NCBI RefSeq assembly: GCF_020532555.1
Contig: NZ_JAJBBR010000004.1
Span: 434,001-498,000, forward strand
DNA length: 64,000 nucleotides
Reading direction: 5' to 3'
Origin: Microvirga lenta
Lineage (GTDB): Bacteria; Pseudomonadota; Alphaproteobacteria; Rhizobiales; Beijerinckiaceae
Shown here: piece by piece, positions 43,290-52,219 of the stretch
Numbering within the stretch: position 1 is the first letter of the stretch
Layout: each line of letters begins with the position of its first letter
Program-made: the position numbers and the translations under genes
Notes under the pieces: generated by a model
The model's database searches: none
What the model was told of the DNA's origin: nothing
Seen by the model: the letters and a program-made list of their open reading frames with translations, nothing else

Positions 43290-44806
43290 GCATGGCCTGC
43301 GGCGATATCCGCCGCCCTTTCCTCGTGGACGCCTGTTGCGAGATAGACGATTGCATCTTCCGAGAGCTCGGCCTGAGCCACCTCACCCGCGATCCGCCCG
43401 TTGCGCATGACGAGAACGCGATGGCACAGGCCGATCAGCTCCTGCATCTCCGAGGAGATGACGATGACGGATCGACCCTGTTCGGCCAGGGATGCGATGA
43501 AGCGATAGATCTGCTCCTTCGTCCCGATATCGACCCCTCGGGTCGGCTCATCGATGATGACGATGCGGGGCTCCACCAGCATCATCTTCGCAAGAAGAAG
43601 CTTTTGCTGGTTCCCGCCGGAGAGCTGCCCGGCCAGCAGGTCCCGCCGTCGGGCGCGGATGTCGAAATCCCTCACGGCCGCATCCAGCGCTCTTTCCTCG
43701 GCGGGCACGTCGATGAACGAGCCACGCCCGAACTTGTCCAACGCAGCCAGGGTCAGGTTGACCCGCAGGTCCTGCTGAAGGAGGAGGCCTTTGCCTTTCC
43801 GGTCCTCCGACAGGTAGACGACACCGGCGGCCATGGCTTCGCGCGCATCGCGGAAATGAACGTTGCGGCCATCGATGGCGATCGAGCCATGGCTGGGACG
43901 AAGGCCGACGAGGCCCTCGAACAATTCGGTGCGCCCGGCGCCGATGAGGCCGCCAAATCCGAGGATTTCGCCACGGCGGAGCGTGAACGAGGCGTCCTCC
44001 ACATAGCCCGGCACGACCAAGTTCCGCACGGAGAGAATGTCCTGGTCGGAAGCGGTCAAGGGCTTGTCGGGATAGAGTTTGGACATGTCCCGCCCCACCA
44101 TGAGGCGCGCCATTTCCAGCGGCTCGAGCCCCTCGATGTCCCGGACGGTGACGAGGCGGCCGTCGCGGAGCACGGTCACTCGATCCGCAACCGCCTTCAC
44201 CTCGTTGAGACGATGAGAAATGTAGAGGATCGCCACGCCCTGGGCTCGCAGCCGGCGGATGATCTGAAAGAGGCTCTCGGCCTCGATCGGGGTGAGGACG
44301 GCAGTCGGCTCGTCAAACGCGACCACCTTGTGCGGCACGAGAAGGGCACGGGCGATCTGGACAAGCTGCCGGTCGGCGATGGAGAGGCGGCGCACCTCCC
44401 GGTCGGGGTCGATGGAGGAGCCGAGCTCCGCCAGAGCCGCGCGGGTTTGCTCCCGCATCGCCCTGTCGTCCACGAAACCGAAGCGCCGCAGCTCGCGTCC
44501 GAGGAAGAGGTTCTGTGCGACTGTCAGATCCTCCGCGAGCAGAATTTCCTGGTGGACGAGCACGATCCCTCGGTTCTCGGCGTCGACGGGCCCCGAGAAG
44601 GTGGTCGGCTGATCGTTCAGGAAGAGGCTGCCCTTCGTTGGCGGGAGGTGCCCCGAAAGGATGCGCATCAGGGTCGACTTGCCCGCACCGTTCTCGCCGA
44701 TGACCGCATGGACTTCGCCCGGCCTCAGGTCGAGCGAAATGCCGCTCAGAACCTCGATGGGACCAAAGGATTTCGAAATGTTGTCTGCGCGAAGAACAGA
44801 GGCCAT
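43286..44806 (-). CDS. Sugar ABC transporter ATP-binding protein (RbsA-like, two ATPase domains)
   Basis: The 506-residue protein has two ATPase modules. The first has Walker A GENGAGKST, signature LSIADRQLVQIARAL and Walker B VVAFDEPTAVL. The second has the usual weak Walker A (GLIGAGRTEL), LSGGNQQKLLLAKMM and IIDEPTRGVDIG. It is the first gene of the sugar operon and is divergent from the LacI regulator, with more than 200 bases between them. The 5' region carries a small inverted repeat (44842-44856), which may be a second operator. Confidence 0.94.
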   Translation of the reverse strand: MASVLRADNISKSFGPIEVLSGISLDLRPGEVHAVIGENGAGKSTLMRILSGHLPPTKGSLFLNDQPTTFSGPVDAENRGIVLVHQEILLAEDLTVAQNLFLGRELRRFGFVDDRAMREQTRAALAELGSSIDPDREVRRLSIADRQLVQIARALLVPHKVVAFDEPTAVLTPIEAESLFQIIRRLRAQGVAILYISHRLNEVKAVADRVTVLRDGRLVTVRDIEGLEPLEMARLMVGRDMSKLYPDKPLTASDQDILSVRNLVVPGYVEDASFTLRRGEILGFGGLIGAGRTELFEGLVGLRPSHGSIAIDGRNVHFRDAREAMAAGVVYLSEDRKGKGLLLQQDLRVNLTLAALDKFGRGSFIDVPAEERALDAAVRDFDIRARRRDLLAGQLSGGNQQKLLLAKMMLVEPRIVIIDEPTRGVDIGTKEQIYRFIASLAEQGRSVIVISSEMQELIGLCHRVLVMRNGRIAGEVAQAELSEDAIVYLATGVHEERAADIAAGHA

Positions 44807-44983
44807 GGACTGCTCCGGACCGTTTCGAACGGATGGGCCGCTTTCGGTTTCCGAAAACGCTCAATCGGGCGCGAATGCGCCGCTACGGATCAGCCTGAAG
44901 ACGCAAGAGCCGGCATTCGTTTCCTCCAGATGTGTCTGCGTCCTCTTGCGGGACGCTTCGATGGCTTGAGAGCGGTGCAGGGT

Positions 44984-45012
44984 TTGACAACGCTCCCATG
45001 TAAACGATTACA
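44984..45012 (+). promoter_or_regulatory. LacI-type operator overlapping a TTGACA promoter
   Basis: TGTAAACGATTACA (44999-45012) matches the LacI/GalR consensus TGTAAnCGnTTACA with a CG centre. A perfect -35 hexamer TTGACA lies at 44984-44989, and the right half of the operator falls where the -10 would be at 17-base spacing. A bound repressor would therefore block this promoter, giving autoregulation of the lacI-type gene and possibly control of the divergent operon. Confidence 0.75.
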
Positions 45013-45068
45013 TTCACTTTACCGCAATGGTTGCCTCTGTCAAACAGGAGCGCCTGTGGGAAAGGGCG

Positions 45069-46130
45069 ATGGACGAAATCGGACAAAAACGCAGGCTTAG
45101 GCCCGGCGACGGCCAAGCGCGCGCTGCGCGGATCCAGGACGTCGCGCGGCTGGCCGACGTCTCGACGGCGACCGTGAGCCGAGCCTTGGCGACTCCGGAT
45201 CGGGTCTCTCCCGAGGCGCGCGCGCGCGTGTTCGATGCCATCGCGAAGACCGGCTACGTGCCCAATCCCGCCGCGCGTTCACTGCGCTCGCAGAAGACCT
45301 ACATGGTGCTCGTGGTTCTGCCCGACCTGGCGAACACGTTCTTCTCCAGGATCCTGCGCGGCATCGAGGAGACGCTTTTCGATGCCGGCTACGGCATGAT
45401 CATCAGCGATCTCGACGGCTCCCCCGAAAAGGAGGCGCATTTCGCGGCTTTCACGGCGGCGGGGCGGGTCGATGGCGCCATTCTCCTCAATGGGCACCTC
45501 TTCGGGCAGAGCAGAGACGGGAAGGGGACGCCTGCCAACCTCAACATCCCTCTGGTCGCGCTCTGCGAGGCCATTCCAGGCGCGGACATTCCTCAGATCG
45601 AGATCGACAACCGGGCCGCGGCCCGTCGGATGACGCAGCACCTCGCCTCGCTCGGACACCGGCGCATCGCCTATGTCAGCGGCCCGCCCGAGAACGTGCT
45701 GGAGCACGAGCGCTTCAAAGGCTACCGCGAAGGCTTGCGGGCCTGGGATCTCCCGTTCGATCCTGCCCTCGTCCTTCCGGGGGATTACACCCTTGATTCG
45801 GGAGCGCAGGCCGGTCAGTTCCTGCTCGCCAAGCCCGAGCGGCCGACGGCCGTATTCTGCACCAGCGACGAAATGGCGATCGGGCTCGTGCGGACCCTGC
45901 GTTCCGCAGGTCTGCGTGTGCCTGACGACATATCCGTGGCCGGCTTCGACGACATAGAGTTCGCGGCCGCAGCCCAACCGGCCCTGACGACGGTCCACCA
46001 GCCCCGGCGGGAATTGGGGCAGGCTGCAGCCAGTACGTTGATCGACCTCCTGCAGGGGCGCATGGCGCCCAAGCGCATCCGCCTCAAGACCGACCTGATC
46101 ATTCGCGACAGCGTCGCTGCCCTTCGCTGA
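45069..46130 (+). CDS. LacI-family transcriptional regulator of the sugar operon
   Basis: The 353-residue regulator has an N-terminal LacI HTH (ARIQDVARLADVSTATVSRA) with hinge helix (NPAARSLRSQ) and a type I binding fold (about 80-350), with the usual ITD-like end VAGFDDIEFA. The start at 45069 is preferred; an ATG at 45027 would add 14 residues and lacks a ribosome site. It faces away from the RbsABC-like operon and a LacI-type operator lies just upstream. The inducer is probably the imported sugar or its oxidised product. Confidence 0.9.
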   Translation: MDEIGQKRRLRPGDGQARAARIQDVARLADVSTATVSRALATPDRVSPEARARVFDAIAKTGYVPNPAARSLRSQKTYMVLVVLPDLANTFFSRILRGIEETLFDAGYGMIISDLDGSPEKEAHFAAFTAAGRVDGAILLNGHLFGQSRDGKGTPANLNIPLVALCEAIPGADIPQIEIDNRAAARRMTQHLASLGHRRIAYVSGPPENVLEHERFKGYREGLRAWDLPFDPALVLPGDYTLDSGAQAGQFLLAKPERPTAVFCTSDEMAIGLVRTLRSAGLRVPDDISVAGFDDIEFAAAAQPALTTVHQPRRELGQAAASTLIDLLQGRMAPKRIRLKTDLIIRDSVAALR

Positions 46131-46172
46131 TCTGAAACTGTCCCCGCCCACTCACCGGCGAGGGCCGAGGCA

Positions 46173-48794
46173 TCAGGTGGTGTGTCTGACCGCAAGTTCC
46201 GGGGCAGCGGCGGCATCATGAGCGGTTCTCGCCCGCCGCCTCTGGAGCCACCAGATCAGCCCCACCACCGCAAAGGCCGGAACATAGACCCAGACGGTGG
46301 AGGGGCGTCCGGGAGCCGGCTGGATGACGGCCACGACCTGATAGCCGGGCTCCAGCCCGACGCGCTTGGCGTAGGATCCGAAGGCGACGTTGCTGATCGT
46401 GAGCTGTCCGCCAAGACCGACAACGGTCAGGCCAGCGGCCCGTAGACGCTCCTGCGGCGTCGGCTTCTGCTCGCCGAGGTTCAGGCTGACGGTCTTGCGC
46501 ACATCGTCGCCCTCGATGGTCATTCCCTCGACCACGAAGGCGAGGCGGTGATTGGCGGGCGCCTGCGCCACTTCCGTCATCAGCTCGCTCGCAGGCGCCT
46601 CCACCGTCGCCGGATGAACCTGGTTGAGCCACCAGTCCGGGCGGAACAGGGCAAAGCACACGATGAGGAGAACGGCGCTTTCCCACAGCCGGCTGCGGGT
46701 CACGAAGTAGTTCATGGTGGCGGCCGAAAAGATGAGGATCGCCGCGATATTCACCCCGATGATGAGGGCGGCATCGGCCCAGTTCTGCACCCCGATGAGC
46801 AGCATGGCGGGGTTGAAGATGAAGATGAACGGCAGGAGAGCCGTCCGCAGTGCATAGAACGCCCCCTGGAACCCGGTTGCGATCGGATCCTCGCGCGAAA
46901 TCGCCGCCGCCGCGAAGGAGGCCAGGCCAACGGGTGGGGTGATGTCGGCCATGATGCCGAAGTAGAAGACGAAGAGGTGGACCGCGATCAATGGAATCGC
47001 CAGTCCTGCCTGGGCACCGAGCTCCACGACCACCGGAGCCATGAGAGTGGCGACCAGGATGTAGTTGGCCGTCGTCGGAATGCCCATGCCGAGGATGAGG
47101 CTGATGACGGCGATCAGGATGAGCATGATGATGACGTTGCCGCCGGAGATGAACTCGACGACCTCGGTCATCATGAGGCCGAGGCCGGTCAAGGTCACGG
47201 TTCCGACGATGATGCCGGCCGTCGCCGTGGCGATGGCGATGCCGATCATGTTGCGGGCGCCGACCGCGAAGCCCTCCATCAGATCGGCCAAGGCCGCTTT
47301 CATCGCGACGCCGACGGATTGGCGCCGGAACAGGGCGAGCAGCGGGCGCCGGGTGGCGACGATGCCGATGATCGTCAGCGTCGCCCAGAAGGCGGACAGC
47401 CCGGGGGACATCTCCTCGACCATCAGACACCACAGCAGGACGACCAGCGGGATCAGGAAATCCAGACCCGTCCGGGTCACCTCCCAGGCGCGAGGAAGCG
47501 TAATGATCGGCGTGTTCGGATCGTCGAGCTCGAGATCGGGAAAGCGTGCCGCATAGGCGACCGTTCCAATGTAAACCAGGAGTGCTGCAGCGCCGAGAAT
47601 CCACGGAGAGCCGTCTCCGAAGGCCGCCTGGACGCCGATGACGCCGTAATAGAGCAGGCAGAGCACCACTACCGAGCCGCTGAGTCCGAGGCCGGTGCGC
47701 AGCAGTCTCATCTTCGCCGGCATGGGCTCGCGCGGGATCGGCTTTGCTCCGATCTTCAGCGCCTCGAGATGCACGATGTAGAGAAGTGCGATGTAGGATG
47801 CGATGGCCGGCAGGAGGGCGTGCGTCACGATCTGCGCATAGGGAATGCCGACATATTCCACCATGAGGAATGCGGCGGCACCCATCACGGGCGGCATGAT
47901 CTGTCCGTTGATGGACGACGCCGCCTCGATGGCGCCTGCCTTGACGCCGGAAAGGCCGGTCCGCTTCATGAGCGGGATCGTGAAGATGCCGCCCGAAACG
48001 ACGTTGGAAACGGAGGAGCCCGACACGACCCCGTTGAGCGCCGAGGAAACGACGGCGACCTTGGCCGGTCCGCCCCGAAGATGGCCGAGAAGGGCAATGG
48101 AGATCTGCATCATCCAGTTGCCGGCCCCCGCCTTGTCGAGCAGCGTGCCGAACAGCACGAAGAGGAAGACGAAGCTCGTGGAAACGCCCAGAGCGATACC
48201 GAACACGCCTTCGGTCGTCAGCCACTGATGCTGAAGGAACTTCGAGATCGAAGAACCCTTGTGCAGCAACACATCCGGCATGTAGGGGCCGGCGAAAGTG
48301 AAAAGAATGAAGACCGAGGCGACGATCACCATCGGCATGCCGAGAGCCCGGCGTGTCGCCTCCAGAAGAAGGAGGATGCCCGCTCCCGCCGTCACGAGGT
48401 CGATCAGGATCGGCTGACCGGGGCGGGTTGCGAGATCACGGTAGAACAGGAAGAGATAGGCCCCGGCGAAGGCACCCGCGACGGCGAGCACCCAATCGAA
48501 TGCGGGGACGTAGGAGCGGGGGGACGAGCGAAAGGCCGGATAGGCCGTGAAGGCCAGAAAGAGCGCAAGCCCGAGATGGATGGATCTCGCTTCCGTGTCG
48601 TTCAAGATGCCGAAGCCGAGCACGAAGGGCAGCGGCGAGGCGTACCAGATCTGGAAGAGGGACCACGCGATGGCGACACCCGTGATGAGGGCGGCGGCGT
48701 AACCTGTCGGCTTGCGCCCTCCCGTGTCGGCCTCGGCGACGAGCTGTTCCAGCTCCGCGGAAGGGGCGATCGCGGTTTTCTCGGTTGTCGACAT
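46173..48794 (-). CDS. TRAP transporter fused 4TM-12TM permease (TAXI type)
   Basis: The 873-residue membrane protein joins the small and large TRAP subunits. The DctM-like core shows NGVVSGSSVSNVVSGG, SINGQIMPPVMGAAAF, GMGIPTTANYILV and ADITPPVGLASFAAA. After the last core helix a C-terminal soluble segment (about 690-840) followed by one helix matches the extension often called DUF3394. The ATG at 48794 follows AAGGATAGAGATC. It is the last gene of the operon with the TAXI binding protein and uses an ion gradient for uptake. Confidence 0.94.
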   Translation of the reverse strand: MSTTEKTAIAPSAELEQLVAEADTGGRKPTGYAAALITGVAIAWSLFQIWYASPLPFVLGFGILNDTEARSIHLGLALFLAFTAYPAFRSSPRSYVPAFDWVLAVAGAFAGAYLFLFYRDLATRPGQPILIDLVTAGAGILLLLEATRRALGMPMVIVASVFILFTFAGPYMPDVLLHKGSSISKFLQHQWLTTEGVFGIALGVSTSFVFLFVLFGTLLDKAGAGNWMMQISIALLGHLRGGPAKVAVVSSALNGVVSGSSVSNVVSGGIFTIPLMKRTGLSGVKAGAIEAASSINGQIMPPVMGAAAFLMVEYVGIPYAQIVTHALLPAIASYIALLYIVHLEALKIGAKPIPREPMPAKMRLLRTGLGLSGSVVVLCLLYYGVIGVQAAFGDGSPWILGAAALLVYIGTVAYAARFPDLELDDPNTPIITLPRAWEVTRTGLDFLIPLVVLLWCLMVEEMSPGLSAFWATLTIIGIVATRRPLLALFRRQSVGVAMKAALADLMEGFAVGARNMIGIAIATATAGIIVGTVTLTGLGLMMTEVVEFISGGNVIIMLILIAVISLILGMGIPTTANYILVATLMAPVVVELGAQAGLAIPLIAVHLFVFYFGIMADITPPVGLASFAAAAISREDPIATGFQGAFYALRTALLPFIFIFNPAMLLIGVQNWADAALIIGVNIAAILIFSAATMNYFVTRSRLWESAVLLIVCFALFRPDWWLNQVHPATVEAPASELMTEVAQAPANHRLAFVVEGMTIEGDDVRKTVSLNLGEQKPTPQERLRAAGLTVVGLGGQLTISNVAFGSYAKRVGLEPGYQVVAVIQPAPGRPSTVWVYVPAFAVVGLIWWLQRRRARTAHDAAAAPELAVRHTT

Positions 48795-48824
48795 GATCTC
48801 TATCCTTGGTCCGGACAAGGTAAA

Positions 48825-48845
48825 GGGGCGGCCCTGAGCCGCCCC
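48825..48845 (-). terminator. Intercistronic hairpin between TAXI binding-protein and TRAP permease genes
   Basis: Eight-base perfect arms (48825-48832 and 48838-48845) close a five-base loop, in the 82-base gap between the two genes on the transcribed strand. The position suggests partial attenuation or 3' end protection, so that binding protein is made in excess of permease. Confidence 0.6.
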
Positions 48846-48876
48846 CATTTTAGTAGGCTTCCAGCTTATGACCAGC

Positions 48877-49851
48877 TTACTTCAGCCAGCCCTTTTCCTT
48901 GTAGTACTTGGCCGCGCCGGGGTGGAGCGGAGCGGAAAGGCCGTCCTTGATCATCTTCTCGGGCTCGAGATTGGCGAAGGCCGGGTGGAGCGACTTGAAC
49001 TCGTTGAAGTTCTCGAACACCGCCTTCGTGATCTGATAGACGGTCTCTTCCGGAACCTTGGCCGAGGTCACGACCGTCGCAAGCACGCCGTAGGTGTTCG
49101 TGTCCTGCGGGTTGTTGTTGTAGAGGCCGCCCTTGATCGTCGCCTTGGCGTAGTAGGGATTCTCGGCCACGAGCTTGTCGACGGCAGGTCCCGTGATCGA
49201 GACGAGCTTGGCGCCGCAGGTCGTGGTCGGGTCCTGGATGTTCGCCGAAGGATGGCCGACGCCGTAGAAGAAGGCGTCAATCTTGTTGTCGCAAAGGGCG
49301 GGGCCGTGCTCGTCGGCCTTCAGCTCGGAGGCGAGCGAGAAGTCCGACAGCTTCCAGCCGAGCGCGCCGAGCAGCTGCTCCATGGAAGCGCGGGTGCCGG
49401 AGCCGGGATTGCCGACGTTCACGCGCTTGCCCTTGAGATCCTGGAAGTCGGAAACGTTGGCTTCCTTGCGGGCCAGAACCGTGAAGGGCTCCGGGTGGAC
49501 CGAGAAGACCGCGCGCAGATCGCCGAAGGCACCGCTGTCCTTGAAGGCGCCCTCACCCTTGAGGGAGTTGTACTGCACGTCCGACTGGGCAAGGCCGAGG
49601 TCGAGCTCACCGGCCTTGATGGTGTTGACGTTGTAGGCGGAGCCGCCGGTCGATTCGACCGAGCAGCGCAGGCCATGGTCCTTGCGGTCCTTGTTGACCA
49701 AACGGCAGATGGCGCCGCCGACCGCGTAGTACACTCCGGTCACGCCGCCGGTGCCGATGGTCACGAACTTCTGCTGGGCCTGAGCCGGAATGGCCGTGAA
49801 AGTCAGGGCGGCGGTCGCGACGCCGACCAGCGATTTCGTCAAAACGTTCAT
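48877..49851 (-). CDS. TAXI-family TRAP transporter solute-binding protein
   Basis: The 324-residue periplasmic protein has a signal peptide (about 1-25, AQAQQ) and the TAXI family start [20 protein letters not shown]. Later motifs include [20 protein letters not shown] and [19 protein letters not shown] proteins bind small carboxylates such as glutamate or alpha-ketoglutarate. With an aminotransferase upstream and a BKACE divergent, an amino- or keto-acid ligand is a reasonable guess (inference). Confidence 0.94.
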   Translation of the reverse strand: MNVLTKSLVGVATAALTFTAIPAQAQQKFVTIGTGGVTGVYYAVGGAICRLVNKDRKDHGLRCSVESTGGSAYNVNTIKAGELDLGLAQSDVQYNSLKGEGAFKDSGAFGDLRAVFSVHPEPFTVLARKEANVSDFQDLKGKRVNVGNPGSGTRASMEQLLGALGWKLSDFSLASELKADEHGPALCDNKIDAFFYGVGHPSANIQDPTTTCGAKLVSITGPAVDKLVAENPYYAKATIKGGLYNNNPQDTNTYGVLATVVTSAKVPEETVYQITKAVFENFNEFKSLHPAFANLEPEKMIKDGLSAPLHPGAAKYYKEKGWLK

Positions 49852-49899
49852 TTCGTTTCCCTCTTGCGAGGCCTCCTGAGGACCGGTCAGCGCCGGCCT

Positions 49900-51243
49900 T
49901 CAAGCGGCCTTCAGTTTGACGCCTGCGAGAGCCGCGTCCACGGCATCTCCCAAGCGCTCCACGATTGCGTCGACGATCTGTTCATCGACAATGAAAGGCG
50001 GGGCCAGCAGCACATGGTCGCCTCGGGCTCCGTCGATCGTTCCGCCCATGGGATAGACCATGAGACCCCGCGCCATCGCTTCACGCTTGATGCGCGCGTG
50101 AAGCTTCTCTTTAGGGTCAAAGGGCGCTTTGGTCGAGCGGTCCTCCACCAATTCGACCGCCATGAAGAGGCCGCGGCCGCGAATATCCCCAACATGGGGG
50201 TGGTTGCCGAACCGCTCCCCGAGGCGGCGGGTCATCCGGGCGCCCATTTCCCTTACGTTGCCGAGGAGACCGTCGCGGCGAATAACTTCCTGTACGGCAA
50301 GGGCGGCGGCACACGCCATGGGATGGCCGAGATAGGTGTGGCCATGCTGGAAGAAGCCGGAGCCGTTCGCGAACGAATCGAAGATATGCCGCCCGAGCAG
50401 CACCGCCCCGATGGGCTGGTAGCCGCCTCCGAGCCCTTTCGCGATGGTCATGAGGTCCGGCACGACCCCATCCTGCTCGCAGGCATGGAGAGTGCCGGTC
50501 CGGCCCATGCCGCACATGACCTCGTCCAGGATGAGGAGAACGCCGTAGCGGTCGCAGATGGCGCGGATGCGCCTGAGATAATCGGCAACAGGCGGCACGG
50601 CCCCCGCCGTGGCGCCGACGACGGTTTCCGCAACGAAAGCCATGACCGTCTCTGGGCCGAGTTCGAGGATCCTGTCTTCGAGCGCCTGCGCGGCGCGAGC
50701 CGCATAGTCCTGATCGCTCTCGTTCGGCTGCTGAAACCGGTAGGCGAAGCACGGGTCGATATGGTGGGTTTCGACGAGCAGGGGGCGGAACTGGGTTCGG
50801 CGCCATTCATTGCCGCCGGTGGCGAGGGCGCCAAGAGTGTTGCCGTGATAGCTCTGGCGCCGGGCGATGACGTTCCGCCGCTCCGGCTGGCCGAGCTCGA
50901 CGAAGTACTGCCGTGCCATCTTGAGCGCGGCTTCCACGGCCTCCGAGCCGCCGGAGACGAAGTAGACGTGGGACATTCCCTTGGGAGCGTCCTCGATCAG
51001 ACGGTCTGCGAGGGCCTCTGCCGGTTCCGTGGTGAAGAAGCTGGTATGGGCATAAGCCAGCTTGTCGGCCTGGGCGTGAAGAGCAGCCGTCACATCGGGA
51101 TGTCCGTGCCCGAGGCAGGAAACGGCCGCCCCGCCCGAAGCGTCGATGTAGGAGCGCCCCTCGGCGTCGAACAGCTCGACCCCTTTGCCCCCGACGGCTA
51201 TCGGCAGGGGCGTGTGAATTTGGCGGTGAAGGATGCGGCTCAT
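49900..51243 (-). CDS. Class III (omega-amino acid) aminotransferase, PLP-dependent
   Basis: The 447-residue fold-type I aminotransferase has DASGGAAVSCLGHGHP near the start, SGGSEAVEAALKMARQ for phosphate binding and LILDEVMCGMGRTG. The PLP lysine lies in MTIAKGLGGGYQP. Class III enzymes transfer omega or beta amino groups. The ATG overlaps the stop of the RpiR gene as TGATG, and the TAXI binding protein follows after 48 bases. It probably converts an imported amino acid into the keto acid handled by the divergent BKACE. Confidence 0.92.
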   Translation of the reverse strand: MSRILHRQIHTPLPIAVGGKGVELFDAEGRSYIDASGGAAVSCLGHGHPDVTAALHAQADKLAYAHTSFFTTEPAEALADRLIEDAPKGMSHVYFVSGGSEAVEAALKMARQYFVELGQPERRNVIARRQSYHGNTLGALATGGNEWRRTQFRPLLVETHHIDPCFAYRFQQPNESDQDYAARAAQALEDRILELGPETVMAFVAETVVGATAGAVPPVADYLRRIRAICDRYGVLLILDEVMCGMGRTGTLHACEQDGVVPDLMTIAKGLGGGYQPIGAVLLGRHIFDSFANGSGFFQHGHTYLGHPMACAAALAVQEVIRRDGLLGNVREMGARMTRRLGERFGNHPHVGDIRGRGLFMAVELVEDRSTKAPFDPKEKLHARIKREAMARGLMVYPMGGTIDGARGDHVLLAPPFIVDEQIVDAIVERLGDAVDAALAGVKLKAA

Positions 51244-52130
51244 CAGGTTCTCCTGTCGTCCTGCGGCGACCAGTGGATGTTGAAGGCGGTCAGTTGGTCT
51301 TCCGTTCGCCTGAGCGCCTGGAGCGATGCCTCCCCTCCTTGTCCGGCGACGAGAGCCGCCAGGATCTCGCCCACGACGAAGGCCGGCGTGATGGCATGGA
51401 AGAAGGAAGGTCCCTCCGTGGAGACCAGAACGGCGATCCGGGCGACCTGCGCCAGCGGCGACACGGCACTGTCGGTGATCGCCACGATGGGAATGCCTTG
51501 CGTCCGGGCGTAGCGGGCCATGTCGATCGTGGCGCGGGTATAGGGGGCGACGCTGACGGCGAAGAGCGCGTCCTTGTCCGTCGCCATCCGGATGGGGTCC
51601 GCGCCCACTCCGGCCACGGCGTCCAAAAGAACCGCCTTCTCGCCCAGCAGCGAGAGCACGTAGGTCATGTGCCAAGCCACGGGATGGGACGAACGCAACC
51701 CGAGACAATAGATCCGGTGAGCGGATGCAAGGAGCGTCGCCGCCCGGGACAGCCTTTCCAGCGCCTCCGGCTCTCCGAGCCTCGAAATCTGGGCTGTCAG
51801 GGACGCTACCATCTCGGCCGCGAGCGCCTGCTCGCCCTTGGCCTTCTGGCTGGCGACCTGAGCTCCTGCCTTTCCGGCGAAGCTCAAGCCTCCCTCGCGG
51901 ATGGCCTGCGCATAGAGATCCCGGATGTCGTCGTACCCGGCGAGCCCGAGCCGCTTGGCCAGACGCGTCATGGTGGCAGGCTGCACGCCCGCTCGTCTGG
52001 CCTGCTCACGCATGGACAGGAGGGCCACGTCATCCGGACTTTCTAGAACATACCTCGCGGCGGTCTGAAGCTGCGCCGGCATATCGGGAAAGGCGGCGAT
52101 GATCTTGGCTGTCAGGGGAGCAGGGTCCAT
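51243..52130 (-). CDS. MurR/RpiR-family transcriptional regulator (HTH + SIS)
   Basis: The 295-residue regulator has an HTH_6 domain (about 1-80; REQARRAGVQPATMTRLAKR) and a SIS domain (about 125-260; IYCLGLRSSHPVAWHMTYVL, VSVAPYTRATIDMARYA). The ATG at 52130 is used because the frame extending to 52454 runs antisense through the BKACE gene. It is the first gene of the aminotransferase/TAXI-TRAP operon and is divergent from the BKACE gene. Paired 30-bp-spaced repeats in the shared region are candidate binding sites. Confidence 0.9.
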   Translation of the reverse strand: MDPAPLTAKIIAAFPDMPAQLQTAARYVLESPDDVALLSMREQARRAGVQPATMTRLAKRLGLAGYDDIRDLYAQAIREGGLSFAGKAGAQVASQKAKGEQALAAEMVASLTAQISRLGEPEALERLSRAATLLASAHRIYCLGLRSSHPVAWHMTYVLSLLGEKAVLLDAVAGVGADPIRMATDKDALFAVSVAPYTRATIDMARYARTQGIPIVAITDSAVSPLAQVARIAVLVSTEGPSFFHAITPAFVVGEILAALVAGQGGEASLQALRRTEDQLTAFNIHWSPQDDRRT

Positions 52131-52162
52131 GGGGCGGAGATTAGATTCGGCTTGCGGACTGC

Positions 52163-52210
52163 GCAACATTTGTTTTGATATGCCCAGACAAGGAAACATT
52201 TGGATTGGAG
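52163..52210. promoter_or_regulatory. Direct repeats in the RpiR/BKACE divergent control region
   Basis: AACATTTG occurs at 52165-52172 and again at 52195-52202, exactly 30 bases apart (about three DNA turns). A TTG matches a few bases after each copy. This is a candidate cooperative operator for the adjacent RpiR regulator, controlling both directions. Confidence 0.45.
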
Positions 52211-52219
52211 GAGCCCTCG

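Noticed and set aside
44842-44856. TTTCGG-TTT-CCGAAA inverted repeat upstream of the sugar ATPase gene
   Set aside because: Short arms with no consensus match. It may be a second operator, but it is too weak to list as a feature.
48868-51513. 881-codon plus-strand frame opposite the TAXI and aminotransferase genes
   Set aside because: Covers two real genes on the other strand and lacks any protein-family signal.
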